From Leifsonia poae (GTDB taxonomy: Bacteria > Actinomycetota > Actinomycetes > Actinomycetales > Microbacteriaceae), in contig NZ_JAIHLP010000002.1 in the NCBI RefSeq assembly GCF_020009625.1, positions 2,542,001 to 2,606,000 of the forward strand: DNA of 64,000 nt, read 5' to 3'. Each line of letters opens with the position of its first letter. The first letter of the stretch is position 1. Both the position numbers and the translations under genes were made by a program. The notes under the pieces were generated by a model. That model made no database searches. It worked only from the letters and a program-made list of their open reading frames with translations, and had not been told where the DNA came from. Of this stretch, positions 18,048-27,263 are shown one piece after another.

Positions 18048-18150
18048 GCGCCGACCGCGCGAACATTTGCGCCGACCGCGCGAACATTTGCGCCATATGT
18101 CGATTCCGACCCGCTCCGATGGCGGGATTCGGCGCGAATGTTCGGCGGAA
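18048..18150. repeat. Direct 21-bp repeat plus inverted partial copy
   Basis: GCGCCGACCGCGCGAACATTT occurs twice head to tail (18048-18068 and 18069-18089), and the start of a third copy follows. Around 18131-18150 GCGCGAATGTTCGGCG is a partial inverted copy sharing CGAACATT. It lies in the gap between a DUF1304 gene and the reductase gene. No gene is present in the gap. Confidence 0.6.
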
Positions 18151-18171
18151 GGGTGGGGAGCGAAGGGGAGG

Positions 18172-19194
18172 TCAGGCGCGCACGTCGATGACGGTGCGCC
18201 CGTGGAGGCGGCCGGCCAAGATGCTCTCGGCGGCGGGGATCGCCTCGGCGAGGGCGATCACCGAGGTCATCGACGCCAGGGCGTCCGTGTCGAGGTCGGC
18301 GGCGAGGCGGCGCCAGGCCGTCTCGCGCAGTGCCGGTGGCGCCTCCACCGAGTTGATGCCGACCAGCGTGATGGCGCGCAGGATGAAGGGCAGCACCGTG
18401 GCGGGCAGGTCAGCGCCCTGAGCCAGCCCGCAGGCGGTGACGGTTCCGCCGTACTGCGTCTGGGCGAGCGCGTTGGCGAGCGTGTGGCTGCCGACCGCGT
18501 CGACGACACCCGCCCAGCGCTGAGTCTGCAGCGGGCGTCCCGGGTCGGCCAGTTCGGCCCGGTCGATGATCGCGGTCGCACCGAGAGCGGTGAGGTAGTC
18601 CGACTGCTCGGTCACCCGGCCGGTGGAGGCGGTCACCGGAAAACCGAGCCCCGCCAGCAACCCGATCGCCACCGAACCGACGCCGCCGGCCGCACCTGTG
18701 ACCAGAATGCTGGAGCCGGAGGCGCGTACGGCATCCGGGTCGATCCCCGTGCGTTCGAGGGCGAGCACCGAGAGCATCGCGGTGAAGCCGGCCGTTCCGA
18801 TCGCGGCGGCCTGCTCAGAGGTGAAGGTGTCGGGCACGCGCACCAGCGCATCGCCCCTGACCCGCGCGCGCTCCGCGAGACCGCCGTGGTGGGCCTCGCC
18901 GATGCCGTCGCCGTTCAGCAGCACCCGGTCGCCGCTCCGCCACCGCGGATCGTCCGACCCGGTGACCGTCCCCACCAGGTCGATGCCCGGGATGAGCGGG
19001 GAGACCCGGGCGATCCCCGGCCGGCCGGCGATGGCCAGCCCGTCTTTGAAGTTGAGGCCGGAGTATTCGACATCCACGGTGACATCACCGGGCATCAGGA
19101 ACGCATCGGTGACCCGTCTGACCTCCGCCGTGTGGGCGAGGATGCGCCCGGACTCGGTCTCCTGCTCGATCACGATCGCTCGGAAGTCGCTCAT
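18172..19194 (-). CDS. AcuI/YhdH-type NADPH-dependent quinone oxidoreductase family protein
   Basis: Medium-chain dehydrogenase/reductase of 340 residues without structural zinc. The N-terminus matches the YhdH/AcuI group: VTVDVEYSGLNFKDGLAIAG, PLIPGIDLVGTVTGSDDPRW and GGLAERARVRGD. The nucleotide fold is SSILVTGAAGGVGSVAIGLLAGLG, and GINSVEAPPALRETAWRRLA is also typical. AcuI proteins reduce acrylyl-CoA to propionyl-CoA, which would link to the methylcitrate genes at 25.7-29.4 kb, but that is inference. The ATG at 19194 has TATGGT (19202-19207) 7 nt upstream. Confidence 0.87.
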   Translation of the reverse strand: MSDFRAIVIEQETESGRILAHTAEVRRVTDAFLMPGDVTVDVEYSGLNFKDGLAIAGRPGIARVSPLIPGIDLVGTVTGSDDPRWRSGDRVLLNGDGIGEAHHGGLAERARVRGDALVRVPDTFTSEQAAAIGTAGFTAMLSVLALERTGIDPDAVRASGSSILVTGAAGGVGSVAIGLLAGLGFPVTASTGRVTEQSDYLTALGATAIIDRAELADPGRPLQTQRWAGVVDAVGSHTLANALAQTQYGGTVTACGLAQGADLPATVLPFILRAITLVGINSVEAPPALRETAWRRLAADLDTDALASMTSVIALAEAIPAAESILAGRLHGRTVIDVRA

Positions 19195-19248
19195 GCCTTT
19201 CACCATACTCAGGCCCTCGGTCGAGCCTCCCGGCTGCGCGGCGCGTCT

Positions 19249-19295
19249 GGCCTTCGACCCGTCAGGCCTTCGACCCGTCTGGCCTTCGACCCGTC
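19249..19295. repeat. Three tandem 16-bp units
   Basis: GGCCTTCGACCCGTC is repeated at 19249-19263, 19265-19279 and 19281-19295, separated by a single variable base. The last copy runs over the stop codon of the isocitrate-lyase-like gene. Function unknown; it may be slippage-derived. Confidence 0.65.
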
Positions 19296-20107
19296 AGTTG
19301 AGCATCCGGGTGCCGCTCGGGATGCCGCCGCCCGCGTACAGCTCGGCGGCGGTCTCCTGCAGCGCGGTCAGCGCCACGCGCTGCGACCACGGCCCGTAGG
19401 AGACGCGCGCGACACCGAGTTCCTGCAGCCTGGCGGGCGCGACGGAGACGGGCGAGCCGATCACGCTCAGCGTGCGCTCGCCCAACCCTGCGACGAGCTG
19501 TTCGATCGTCGGCTCGTCGAGCCGGCCGGGCACGAACACGCACACGGCCCCTTCGGCGAGATAGGCACGGCCGCGCTCGATCGCCTCGGCCGTCTTCTCG
19601 GCGTCCGTGCGCCCTTCGCCGAGCAGGAAGGCGTCCGTGCGAGCGTTCAGCACGAACGGCACTCCCTCCGCTTCGGCGGCCGAGAGCGCGGCGCGAACGG
19701 CGGCGACCGAGTCGGCGAACGGCGGCGACCGAGTCGGCGAACGGGCGCATCGCATCCTCGAGGTTCGCGCCGACCACACCGATGCCCACGGCTCGGCGCA
19801 CGGTCTCCCCGGCGTCGCCGTACCCGGCTTCCAGATCGGCGGTCACCGGCTGCTCGACGACGGCGACGATTCGCGACACCGCGTCCAGCATCAGGTCGAG
19901 GGGGATGCGTTCGCCGTCTTCGAATCCGAACGACGCGGCGATGGAGTGGCTTGCCGTCGCGACGGCCCTCGTCTGCTCAAGGGTGGCGATGGCTCTGGCG
20001 CTCGCCGCATCCCACACGTTGACGAGCTGCAGCAGCTCGGTCGCCTCGTGCAGCCGGCGCAACTCGTCCGCCCGGTTCCGGATGCTCTTCCCGCGTTCGT
20101 CGCTCAT
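19294..20107 (-). pseudogene. Isocitrate lyase/PEP mutase superfamily protein, frameshifted by a 22-bp tandem duplication
   Basis: The first part reads LLQLVNVWDAASARAIATLEQTRAVATASHSIAASFGFEDGE and PVTADLEAGYGDAGETVRRAVGIGVVGANLEDAM, a PEP-mutase/2-methylisocitrate-lyase-like TIM barrel. After PFADSVAAVR the frame is lost. The second part, VPFVLNARTDAFLLG, AYLAEGAVCVFVPGRLDEP and GVARVSYGPWSQRVAL, continues in another frame to the stop at 19294. The break coincides with a direct 22-bp duplication at 19694-19737. Removing one copy rejoins the two halves into a normal ~263-residue protein. TAGGGT (20114-20119) ends 6 nt before the ATG. Likely inactive unless the duplication is an assembly artefact. 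Confidence 0.88.
19694..19737. repeat. 22-bp tandem duplication inside a coding region
   Basis: The 22-bp unit beginning CGAACGGCGGCGACCG occurs at 19694-19715 and again at 19716-19737, followed by seven more matching bases. Because 22 is not a multiple of three it shifts the frame of the isocitrate-lyase-like gene. Confidence 0.9.
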
Positions 20108-20150
20108 GCCCCCACCCTACGCAGCCGCTGCCCCGCCATAGGATGTCCCC

Positions 20151-21563
20151 ATGCCGCAGACGACGGTGCCCACCACGGCCGTGCCCAAGACGCGGTCGAC
20201 CACCGGCCGCCGCCGGTCGGCCAACGTGCTCGTCGACAATGCCTTCTTCATCTTCGGCGGGGCGGCCGCGGTCTGGCTCGCCTGGATAGCGCTCACCGAG
20301 AGCTTCGCCTGGGGCTGGTTCCTCGTTCTGTTCTTCGTTCTGTTCTGGCTGCTGCTCGCCTATCTGGTGCTGCCGCGGTTGCACCGCATCCTCACGACCA
20401 TCTACGTTCCCGACTACTTCATCGGCCGGGCGCGCACAAGCGACGGCCTGCTGGGCGACCCGATCAATCTGGCCGTGCTCGGCTCAGAGGCCAAGCTCGA
20501 CGAGGCGATGACCCGCGCGGGGTGGACCCGTGCCGACGAAGTGACACTCGCCTCCAGCTGGCGCATCGTCGCGTCGACACTGCTGCGCCGAAGCTACGAC
20601 GAGGCGCCGGTGAGCCCGCTGTTCCTGTTCGGCCACCAGCAGGACATCGCCTACCAGCAGGAGGTGAAAGGCAACCCGGCCAAGCGGCACCACGTGAGGT
20701 TCTGGCGCTGCCCGGACGGCTGGCTCCTCCCCGGCGGTCACCGCGCCGACTGGATGGCGGCCGGCACCTTCGATCGCGCGGTGGGCTTCTCGCTGTTCAC
20801 CCTGCAGGTGACGCACAAGATCGACGCGAACACCGACATCGAGCGCGACCACATCGTGTCGAGCCTCACCGGCGCCGACATCGGCGTAGGGGTCGACGTC
20901 ATCCGCGATTTCTCCTCCGGTTACCATTCGCGCAACGGCGGCGGCGACAGCATCGAGACGGATGGCGACCTGCCCGTTCTCGACGTGCGCCCGGTCGCGG
21001 TCGACGAGACGTCGGTGGCGGTCGCCGACCACGCCGACAATCGTCGCGCCGCCCTGGCCGAGCGTCGGCCGGTGCCGACCGTCCTCGGCTTCCTGCTCAT
21101 GCTGCTGCGGGTGGTGGCGGGCGGGATCTTCATCCTGCTCACGGTGCTCGAGTGGCGCACGTTCGTACAATCCGTGGTGATCGACCCGACGACAGGCAGC
21201 ATCGACCCGACGTCGCTCCAGGTCGCCGAGGTGGTTCTCGCCGCGGTCATGGTGATCATGGGGATCGGCCTCTTCGTGTATCTCGCGCTGGCCGTCTTCG
21301 TCTACCTGGGCCACAACTGGGCGCGCATCGCCGCGATGGCGTTCAGCGCCTTCCTCGTGGTCGCGGCCGCCATCAACTACTTCGAGGGCCACGGGTACGT
21401 ACCGCTGCGCAACAACCTCCTCGGTCTTCCCCTCGACATCCTCGTCGTCCTCGCGCTGTCGTCGCAACGGTCCAGGCTCTGGGCGCGACGCGTGCGCCCG
21501 CGGCCGGGGGATGCGGGCGCCGCCACCGAGAACGCGGCGGCCGACGAGACGACCACCCGGTAA
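20151..21563 (+). CDS. LssY C-terminal-domain membrane protein
   Basis: A 470-residue membrane protein. Two hydrophobic helices lie near residues 28-75. A soluble region (residues ~80-290) has AMTRAGWTRADEVTLASSWRI, PVSPLFLFGHQQDIAYQQ and KRHHVRFWRCPDGWLL, the pattern of the LssY_C domain. Three further hydrophobic segments follow in the C-terminal third. The family function is not well defined; related domains accompany PAP2 phosphatases. TAGGAT (20139-20144) ends 6 nt before the ATG at 20151, again without a ribosome-binding site. It is divergent from the broken isocitrate-lyase-like gene with a 43-bp gap. Confidence 0.83.
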   Translation: MPQTTVPTTAVPKTRSTTGRRRSANVLVDNAFFIFGGAAAVWLAWIALTESFAWGWFLVLFFVLFWLLLAYLVLPRLHRILTTIYVPDYFIGRARTSDGLLGDPINLAVLGSEAKLDEAMTRAGWTRADEVTLASSWRIVASTLLRRSYDEAPVSPLFLFGHQQDIAYQQEVKGNPAKRHHVRFWRCPDGWLLPGGHRADWMAAGTFDRAVGFSLFTLQVTHKIDANTDIERDHIVSSLTGADIGVGVDVIRDFSSGYHSRNGGGDSIETDGDLPVLDVRPVAVDETSVAVADHADNRRAALAERRPVPTVLGFLLMLLRVVAGGIFILLTVLEWRTFVQSVVIDPTTGSIDPTSLQVAEVVLAAVMVIMGIGLFVYLALAVFVYLGHNWARIAAMAFSAFLVVAAAINYFEGHGYVPLRNNLLGLPLDILVVLALSSQRSRLWARRVRPRPGDAGAATENAAADETTTR

Positions 21564-21647
21564 GCCGCTTCCGCCCCGTTCACTCTCGGCGGAGCGGTCT
21601 TCACTGTCTGCGGGAACCATTGCCGCCCGGGTCGCGTTGCGGCCATC

Positions 21648-23237
21648 ATGAACAGCATGGATCCGGTCGCCACCATCGTCTGGATCGTGTCGTTCGTGCT
21701 CGTGACGGTCACGGTCACCGGTCTGTCGCGCCGGGCGGGCTGGTCGGCGCCTGTGGTGCTCGTGGTCGTGGGCGCGATCGTGTCGTTCATCCCGGGCATT
21801 CCGCATGTGGAGCTGGAACCCGAGCTCGTGCTCTACGGGCTGCTGCCGCCGCTACTTTTCGCGGCGGCCATCCAGACCTCGTTCGTGGATGTGCGGGCCC
21901 GCCGCGACGGCATCCTCCTGCTCTCGGTCGGCCTCGTCGCGTTCACCGTGATCGTCGTCGGCTTCGCCACGTGGCTGGTGGTGCCGGCGCTCTCGCTCGC
22001 CGCCGCGTTCGCCTTCGGGGCGGTGGTGGCGCCCACCGACACGGTGGCGGTCACGGCCATCGCCGGCCGGCTCAATCTGCCTCGGCGTCTCGTCACCGTG
22101 CTCGAGGGCGAGAGCCTGCTCAATGACGCGACCGCCCTCGTCGCCCTGAATGCCACGATCGCCGCGATCGTGAGCGTGGTCAATCCGTGGGCGATCGCCG
22201 GAGACTTCGTGCTCGCGGTCGTCGTGGGCGTCGCCGTCGGTCTTGCGATCGGTTTCGCGTTGGCGTTCATCCGCAAACAGCTGCGGGCGCCGGTGCTCGA
22301 CACCTCCCTCGCGCTGATCACGCCCTACCTGGCGTTCATTCCCGCCCAGTTCTTGCACGGTTCCGGCATCCTCGCGGTCGTGGTCGCCGGGCTCTTCCTC
22401 GGTTACCGGTCGCCCACCATCCAGACCGCCGAGGCGCGCATCGCCGAGACCATCAACTGGCGCACGATCCAGTTCCTGCTCGAGAACGCGGTCTTCCTGT
22501 TCATCGGGCTGGAGCTCGCGGGCATCCTGAACGGGGCGTTCCGTTCCGGGATCACGGTGGGTCAGACCGTGCTGATCAGTGCGGTGGTGCTCGTCGCGCT
22601 GTTCCTCGCCCGGTTCGTGTGGATGATCCTCACGACCGCGATCTACCGATTCGGGCCCGAACGCCTGCGGGAGCGCGGCTGGAACTGGCCGACCGGCATC
22701 GCGGTCTCTTTCGCCGGCATCCGCGGCGTCGTCACCCTCGCCGCTGTCTTCCTGCTGCCGGCGGCGACACCGCACCGGGAGTTCCTGCAGTTCCTCGCGT
22801 TCGTGGTGGTGGTCGGCACCCTGCTCGAAGGCCTGGCGCTGCCGTGGATCATCCGCCGACTCCGGCTCCCTCCGCCCGACTTCGCCCAGGAGGCGAGTGA
22901 GATGCAGCGCCTGCTGGCCGAGGCGCAGACGGCCGGGCTCGGCCACCTCGAGACCCAGGTGACCGGTGACGAAGACGAGCGTGTCATCGAACGCCTGCGG
23001 ATCAACGCGGTCTTCCTCTCCGATTCGCTCGAGAACCCGACGGGCGACGAGAACACCGATGTGCCCCTCGAATACCAGCGGCTGCGCCGGTCGATGATCA
23101 AAGCGGAGCGGGAGGCCGTGCTGACGGCGCGGTCGGAGGGGCGTTACCAGGAGGTCGCTGTGCGCTCCGTGCTCGCCTTCCTCGACGCGGAGGAGTCCGC
23201 CCTCAAGTCGTCCGGTCCGCGCAAACCGCTCACCTGA
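21648..23237 (+). CDS. Na+/H+ antiporter, CPA1 (NhaP/NHE) family
   Basis: Cytoplasmic-membrane cation/proton exchanger of 529 residues with about twelve hydrophobic segments between residues 5 and 405 and a ~120-residue cytoplasmic tail. Characteristic segments are LPPLLFAAAIQTSFVDVR, GAVVAPTDTVAVTAIAGRL, LEGESLLNDATALVAL (ion-binding ND pair), ENAVFLFIGLELAGIL and SFAGIRGVVTLAAVFLLP. The tail is charged and helical (EASEMQRLLAEAQTAGLGH). The ATG at 21648 lacks an obvious Shine-Dalgarno sequence; an ATG three codons on is also possible. It lies 85 bp after the LssY_C gene. Confidence 0.93.
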   Translation: MNSMDPVATIVWIVSFVLVTVTVTGLSRRAGWSAPVVLVVVGAIVSFIPGIPHVELEPELVLYGLLPPLLFAAAIQTSFVDVRARRDGILLLSVGLVAFTVIVVGFATWLVVPALSLAAAFAFGAVVAPTDTVAVTAIAGRLNLPRRLVTVLEGESLLNDATALVALNATIAAIVSVVNPWAIAGDFVLAVVVGVAVGLAIGFALAFIRKQLRAPVLDTSLALITPYLAFIPAQFLHGSGILAVVVAGLFLGYRSPTIQTAEARIAETINWRTIQFLLENAVFLFIGLELAGILNGAFRSGITVGQTVLISAVVLVALFLARFVWMILTTAIYRFGPERLRERGWNWPTGIAVSFAGIRGVVTLAAVFLLPAATPHREFLQFLAFVVVVGTLLEGLALPWIIRRLRLPPPDFAQEASEMQRLLAEAQTAGLGHLETQVTGDEDERVIERLRINAVFLSDSLENPTGDENTDVPLEYQRLRRSMIKAEREAVLTARSEGRYQEVAVRSVLAFLDAEESALKSSGPRKPLT

Positions 23238-23246
23238 GGGCGCCGC

Positions 23247-24137
23247 TCAGGCGGGGATGTGCTTCGCGCAGAACACGTCGGCCTCGGCCACGCACATCAC
23301 GAGCTGCTCCCGGCACGACGGGTCGGCGCAGTTGCGCATCCGGTTCGTCTCGGCGCCGCAGCGAACGCAGCGGCCGAGCACGGCCGCACGGTCGCTGAAG
23401 TCCATCGAACCGCGCCCATCGAAGACGTACAGCGAGCCCTCCCACAATCCGTCGTCGCCGAACGTCTCCCCATAGCGGGCGATGCCGCCGTCGAGCTGGT
23501 ACACCTCCCCGAATCCTCGGGACTTCATCAGGCCGGAGAGCACTTCGCAGCGGATGCCGCCAGTGCAATAGGTCACGATCGGTCGGCCTTTGAGGTCGTC
23601 GTATCTGCCGCTGTCGAGTTCGGCCACGAAGTCGCGGGTGGTGGCGACGTCGGGCACCACCGCATCCCGGAACCGGCCGATCTCGGCCTCGAACCGATTG
23701 CGTCCGTCGAAGAAGACGATGTCGTCGCGCTCCTCCACCAGCGCGTGCAGCGCCGCGGGATCGAGCTTGATGCCGCCGCCGACGACGCCGGCCTCCGACA
23801 CCTGGAGCTCGCCAGGGGCGCCGAAACTCACGATCTCGTCGCGCACCTTCACCGACAGTCGCGGGAAGTCGAGGCTGCGTCCGTTCTCGTCGAGACCCGT
23901 TCCTTCGCTCCACTTCACGTCGAGGTTCGTGAACGCGGGATAGTCCTTCGTCTTGCGCAGGTACCGTTTGAGCGCCGACAGCTCACCGCCGACGGTTCCG
24001 TTGAGGCCGTCGCGCGACAGTAGGATTCGACCCCGCAACCCCAGCGACTCGCACAGGTCGCGTTGCCACAGCCGCACCGCGTCCGGGTCGGCGAGCGGGG
24101 TGAACACGTAGTAGAGCAGGATCTTCGGAACGGCCAC
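23247..24137 (-). CDS. trhO: tRNA uridine-34 hydroxylase, rhodanese-like (TrhO/YceA type)
   Basis: Rhodanese-domain enzyme of 296 residues, family known to hydroxylate uridine 34 of some tRNAs with oxygen. The N-terminal acylphosphatase-like part is [21 protein letters not shown] and [16 protein letters not shown]. The rhodanese domain includes [15 protein letters not shown] and the active-site loop [14 protein letters not shown] cysteine-rich C-terminus ([26 protein letters not shown]) probably binds zinc. The GTG at 24137 is chosen because TACCAT (24144-24149) ends 6 nt upstream and the protein then begins directly at the first strand; the longer upstream extension looks non-coding. Confidence 0.9.
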   Translation of the reverse strand: MAVPKILLYYVFTPLADPDAVRLWQRDLCESLGLRGRILLSRDGLNGTVGGELSALKRYLRKTKDYPAFTNLDVKWSEGTGLDENGRSLDFPRLSVKVRDEIVSFGAPGELQVSEAGVVGGGIKLDPAALHALVEERDDIVFFDGRNRFEAEIGRFRDAVVPDVATTRDFVAELDSGRYDDLKGRPIVTYCTGGIRCEVLSGLMKSRGFGEVYQLDGGIARYGETFGDDGLWEGSLYVFDGRGSMDFSDRAAVLGRCVRCGAETNRMRNCADPSCREQLVMCVAEADVFCAKHIPA

Positions 24138-24266
24138 CGCCCCATGGTAGGTCAGCCAGTCTGTACGCTTTCTCCGGCAGCAGGGGCTGCTCGGTTTCCG
24201 GTCGTTCACCGAAATCGGGGATGCTAGAGGCGTAAAGTGCGGTTCGCGCAAGAAGGAGGTGGGTTC

Positions 24267-25076
24267 GTGAGCACCCTCGTGATCATCCCCACCTACAACG
24301 AGCGGGAGAACGTGGCCTCCATCGTGGCGAGGGTGCGCGCCTCCACTCCGGAGGTTGAGATCCTCGTCGTCGACGACAACTCACCCGATGGAACAGGTGC
24401 GATCGCCGACGCGCTCGCCGCGGAGGATCCGAACGTGCATGTGCTGCACCGACCGGGAAAGAACGGTCTCGGCGCGGCCTACCGCGACGGCATGCGCTGG
24501 GCGCTCGACGCCGGCTATGGGCGCATCGTGGAGATGGACGCCGACGGCTCCCACCGGCCGGAGCAGCTTCCGCGACTGCTCGGCGCTCTGCGCACCGAAT
24601 CGGCGCAGCCCGGGTCGCCGGCGGCTTCCACCACCCCTGGCGGAGCGGATGTCGTGCTCGGTTCGCGCTGGGTCGCCGGCGGTGGCGTCGAGAACTGGCC
24701 GGCACGGCGTCGACTGCTCTCCCGCGGCGGCAGCGCGTACTCGCGGATCGCGCTCGGTGTTCCGGCCCGCGACGTGACCGGTGGGTATCGGGCGTTCACC
24801 GCGGACGCGCTGCGCCGCATCCATTTCGCCGATGTGGAGAGCCAGGGCTACTGCTTCCAGATCGACATGCTGCGCCGCGCGTACGCCGCCGGCCTCCTGG
24901 TCGCCGAGGTTCCGATCACGTTCGTCGAGCGTGAGCACGGTGCCTCCAAGATGACCGGCGGTATCGTCGCCGAGGCGATGCTGCGGGTCACGGGATGGGG
25001 CCTGACGGGCCTGCCGACGCGTTTCCGTCGTCGGGCGGCGCCGGTGGCGAGCCTCGAACAGCCCGTCGAGCCCTGA
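24267..25076 (+). CDS. Polyprenol monophosphomannose synthase (dolichol-P-mannose synthase family)
   Basis: GT2 glycosyltransferase of 269 residues that transfers mannose from GDP-mannose to polyprenyl phosphate for lipoglycan or glycoprotein assembly. Motifs are [49 protein letters not shown] (catalytic DxD region), [15 protein letters not shown] and [14 protein letters not shown]. There is no C-terminal membrane domain. A strong AAGGAGGT site at 24253-24260 sits 6 nt before the GTG at 24267, which fixes the start; the longer frame from 24237 would include that site. An ~20-residue insert rich in Ser/Pro/Gly lies between the DxD and the acceptor region. Confidence 0.92.
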   Translation: MSTLVIIPTYNERENVASIVARVRASTPEVEILVVDDNSPDGTGAIADALAAEDPNVHVLHRPGKNGLGAAYRDGMRWALDAGYGRIVEMDADGSHRPEQLPRLLGALRTESAQPGSPAASTTPGGADVVLGSRWVAGGGVENWPARRRLLSRGGSAYSRIALGVPARDVTGGYRAFTADALRRIHFADVESQGYCFQIDMLRRAYAAGLLVAEVPITFVEREHGASKMTGGIVAEAMLRVTGWGLTGLPTRFRRRAAPVASLEQPVEP

Positions 25077-25118
25077 ATTCGGGCTGCCGTCATCGGCCGG
25101 CAGGCGTAGCGTGGCGGC

Positions 25119-25655
25119 ATGACCGCGATTGACCCGCTGGAGCGTTTCGGCGCCGTCCCCCTGTTCACCCTGACCAGCAACGATGTGGCTGACGACCGGC
25201 CGCTCGCCCGGGCCCAGTGGGGTGCCGGTGGTGGGGGCGGCGATGTCTCACCGCAGCTCGCCTGGAACGGTTTCCCGCCCGAGACCCGCAGCTTCGCCGT
25301 CACCATCCACGACCCGGATGCGCCGACCGGCTCCGGCTTCTGGCACTGGGCGGTCTACAACATCCCCGCCGACGTGACCGCGCTCGCCTCCGGCGCGGGC
25401 GCCGAGAGCGGGGCAGCGCTCCCGCGGGGAGCGGCGATGCTGTCGAACGAGCTGCGTTCGAAGAGCTTCACCGGCGCCGGCCCCCCTCCCGGAACCGGCA
25501 CCCACCACTACTTCGTCGTTGTGCACGCCCTCGACGTGGAGCGACTGGACCTCGATCCCGAGTCGACGCCCGCGGTGCTCGGATTCAACGCCCATTTCCA
25601 CACGCTCGCCCGGGCTGTTCTCGTGCCGATCGCCACCGCCGGCGACCTCGAGTAG
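25119..25655 (+). CDS. YbhB/YbcL-type phosphatidylethanolamine-binding (PEBP) family protein
   Basis: A 178-residue soluble protein of the bacterial PEBP/RKIP family. Hallmarks are DVSPQLAWNGFPPETRSFAVTIHDPDAPTGSGFWHWAVYNIP (read in two adjacent segments) and GTGTHHYFVVVHALD, which form the anion-binding pocket with DPDAP and GxHHY. The C-terminus FNAHFHTLARAVLV is typical. Bacterial members have no settled function. TAGCGT (25107-25112) ends 6 nt before the ATG, indicating a monocistronic leaderless gene between the mannosyltransferase and prpD. Confidence 0.9.
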   Translation: MTAIDPLERFGAVPLFTLTSNDVADDRPLARAQWGAGGGGGDVSPQLAWNGFPPETRSFAVTIHDPDAPTGSGFWHWAVYNIPADVTALASGAGAESGAALPRGAAMLSNELRSKSFTGAGPPPGTGTHHYFVVVHALDVERLDLDPESTPAVLGFNAHFHTLARAVLVPIATAGDLE

Positions 25656-25691
25656 CTCCTCGACGAGGGGCGGTGAGGGTAGGTTTGTTGT

Positions 25692-27263
25692 GTGATGCTC
25701 CACAACGTTCGTGTGCACCGAAGTGATGAGAACCTCTCCCGGCACGGCCAACTGGCCTGGGCACTGGCGGAGGTCGCGGCCGACCCTGTCGAGGTGACGG
25801 ATGCGGTGGCCGAGATGGTGGTCAACCGCGTCATCGACAACGCGGCGGTCGCGGCGGCGTCGCTCACACGTCGCCCGGTAATATCGGCCCGCTCGCAGGC
25901 TGTCGCCCATCCGGTTCCCACTGCTCAGCTGGCCGAACTGACTGTATCGCGCGAGCATCCGCAGGACGGCTCGACCGTGTTCGGCGAGGCGCCGTCACTG
26001 CGAGTCAGCCCGGAGTGGGCGGCGTGGGCGAACGGCGTCGCCGTGCGTGAACTCGACTATCACGACACGTTCCTCGCGGCGGAGTACTCGCACCCGGGCG
26101 ACAACATCCCGCCCGTGACCGCAGTTGCGCAGCACGCGGCAGGTGCTTTCGGCCTGACCGGGCGCGACCTCGTGCGCGGGATCGCGACCGGGTACGAGAT
26201 CCAGATCGACCTGGCGAAGGCGATCAGCCTGCACGCGCACAAGATCGACCATGTCGCCCACCTCGGCCCGAGTGCCGCAGCGGGGATCGGAACCCTGCTC
26301 GGCCTGCCGGTCGAAACCATCTTCCAGGCGATCGGCCAGGCGCTGCACACCACGACGGCGACCCGTCAGTCCCGCAAGGGGGAGATCTCCAGCTGGAAGG
26401 CCCACGCCCCCGCGTTCGCCGGCAAGATGGCGGTCGAAGCGATCGACCGGGCGATGCGCGGCGAGACCAGCCCCACGCCGATCTACGAGGGGGAAGACGG
26501 CGTCATCGCCTGGCTGCTCGACGGACCGGACGCGAACTACGACGTCCCGCTGCCCGAGCGTGGCGAGGCGAAACGCGCGATCCTCGACAGCTACACCAAG
26601 GAGCATTCGGCCGAATACCAGGCGCAGGCCTGGATCGACCTCGCCCGCCGGCTGCACCGCGAGCATCCCGAGACCGCCGACCCGTCCCGGGTGCAGAGCA
26701 TCCTCATCCGCACCTCTCACCACACGCACTACGTGATCGGTTCGGGGGCGAACGACCCGCAGAAGTACGACCCGACAGCCTCACGCGAGACCCTCGACCA
26801 CTCGATCCCGTACATCTTCACCGTGGCGCTGCAGGACGGCGGCTGGAACCACGTCGGCTCCTATCTGCCCGAACGGGCGGCCCGGCCCGACACCGTCGAG
26901 CTGTGGGGCAAGGTCACCACCACCGAAGACCCGGAGTGGACCCGCCGCTACCATTCGCTCGACCCCGCGGAGCAGGCGTTCGGCGGCCGGGTCGAGATCC
27001 GGATGGCCGATGGTTCGGTGATCACCGACGAGATCGCGGTCGCCGACGCGCATCCGCTCGGCGCTCGCCCATTCGCCCGCGCCGACTACATCGCCAAGTT
27101 CCGGATGCTCGCCGCCGACGTTCTGGAGCCCGCCGAGATCGACCGCTTCCTCAACGTCGCCGAGCGGCTCCCCACCCTGACCGCCGCGGAGCTCGGCGGG
27201 CTCACCATCACGGCGAAGCCGGGGCTGTTGGCGTCGCTCCCGACCCCGAAGGGGCTCTTCTGA
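25692..27263 (+). CDS. prpD: 2-Methylcitrate dehydratase
   Basis: Dehydrates 2-methylcitrate in the methylcitrate cycle, which oxidises propionyl-CoA to pyruvate. The 523-residue length is normal for PrpD of the MmgE/PrpD family. Segments seen include [53 protein letters not shown] (in pieces), [19 protein letters not shown] and [28 protein letters not shown] (25680-25685) ends 6 nt before the GTG at 25692, with an ATG one codon later. It is the first gene of prpDBC and its stop overlaps the prpB start as TGATG. Confidence 0.95.
   Translation: MMLHNVRVHRSDENLSRHGQLAWALAEVAADPVEVTDAVAEMVVNRVIDNAAVAAASLTRRPVISARSQAVAHPVPTAQLAELTVSREHPQDGSTVFGEAPSLRVSPEWAAWANGVAVRELDYHDTFLAAEYSHPGDNIPPVTAVAQHAAGAFGLTGRDLVRGIATGYEIQIDLAKAISLHAHKIDHVAHLGPSAAAGIGTLLGLPVETIFQAIGQALHTTTATRQSRKGEISSWKAHAPAFAGKMAVEAIDRAMRGETSPTPIYEGEDGVIAWLLDGPDANYDVPLPERGEAKRAILDSYTKEHSAEYQAQAWIDLARRLHREHPETADPSRVQSILIRTSHHTHYVIGSGANDPQKYDPTASRETLDHSIPYIFTVALQDGGWNHVGSYLPERAARPDTVELWGKVTTTEDPEWTRRYHSLDPAEQAFGGRVEIRMADGSVITDEIAVADAHPLGARPFARADYIAKFRMLAADVLEPAEIDRFLNVAERLPTLTAAELGGLTITAKPGLLASLPTPKGLF

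Noticed and set aside
19294..20107. A second functional prpB
   Set aside because: It is a different subfamily of the superfamily and is frameshifted; the true prpB is at 27263-28162.
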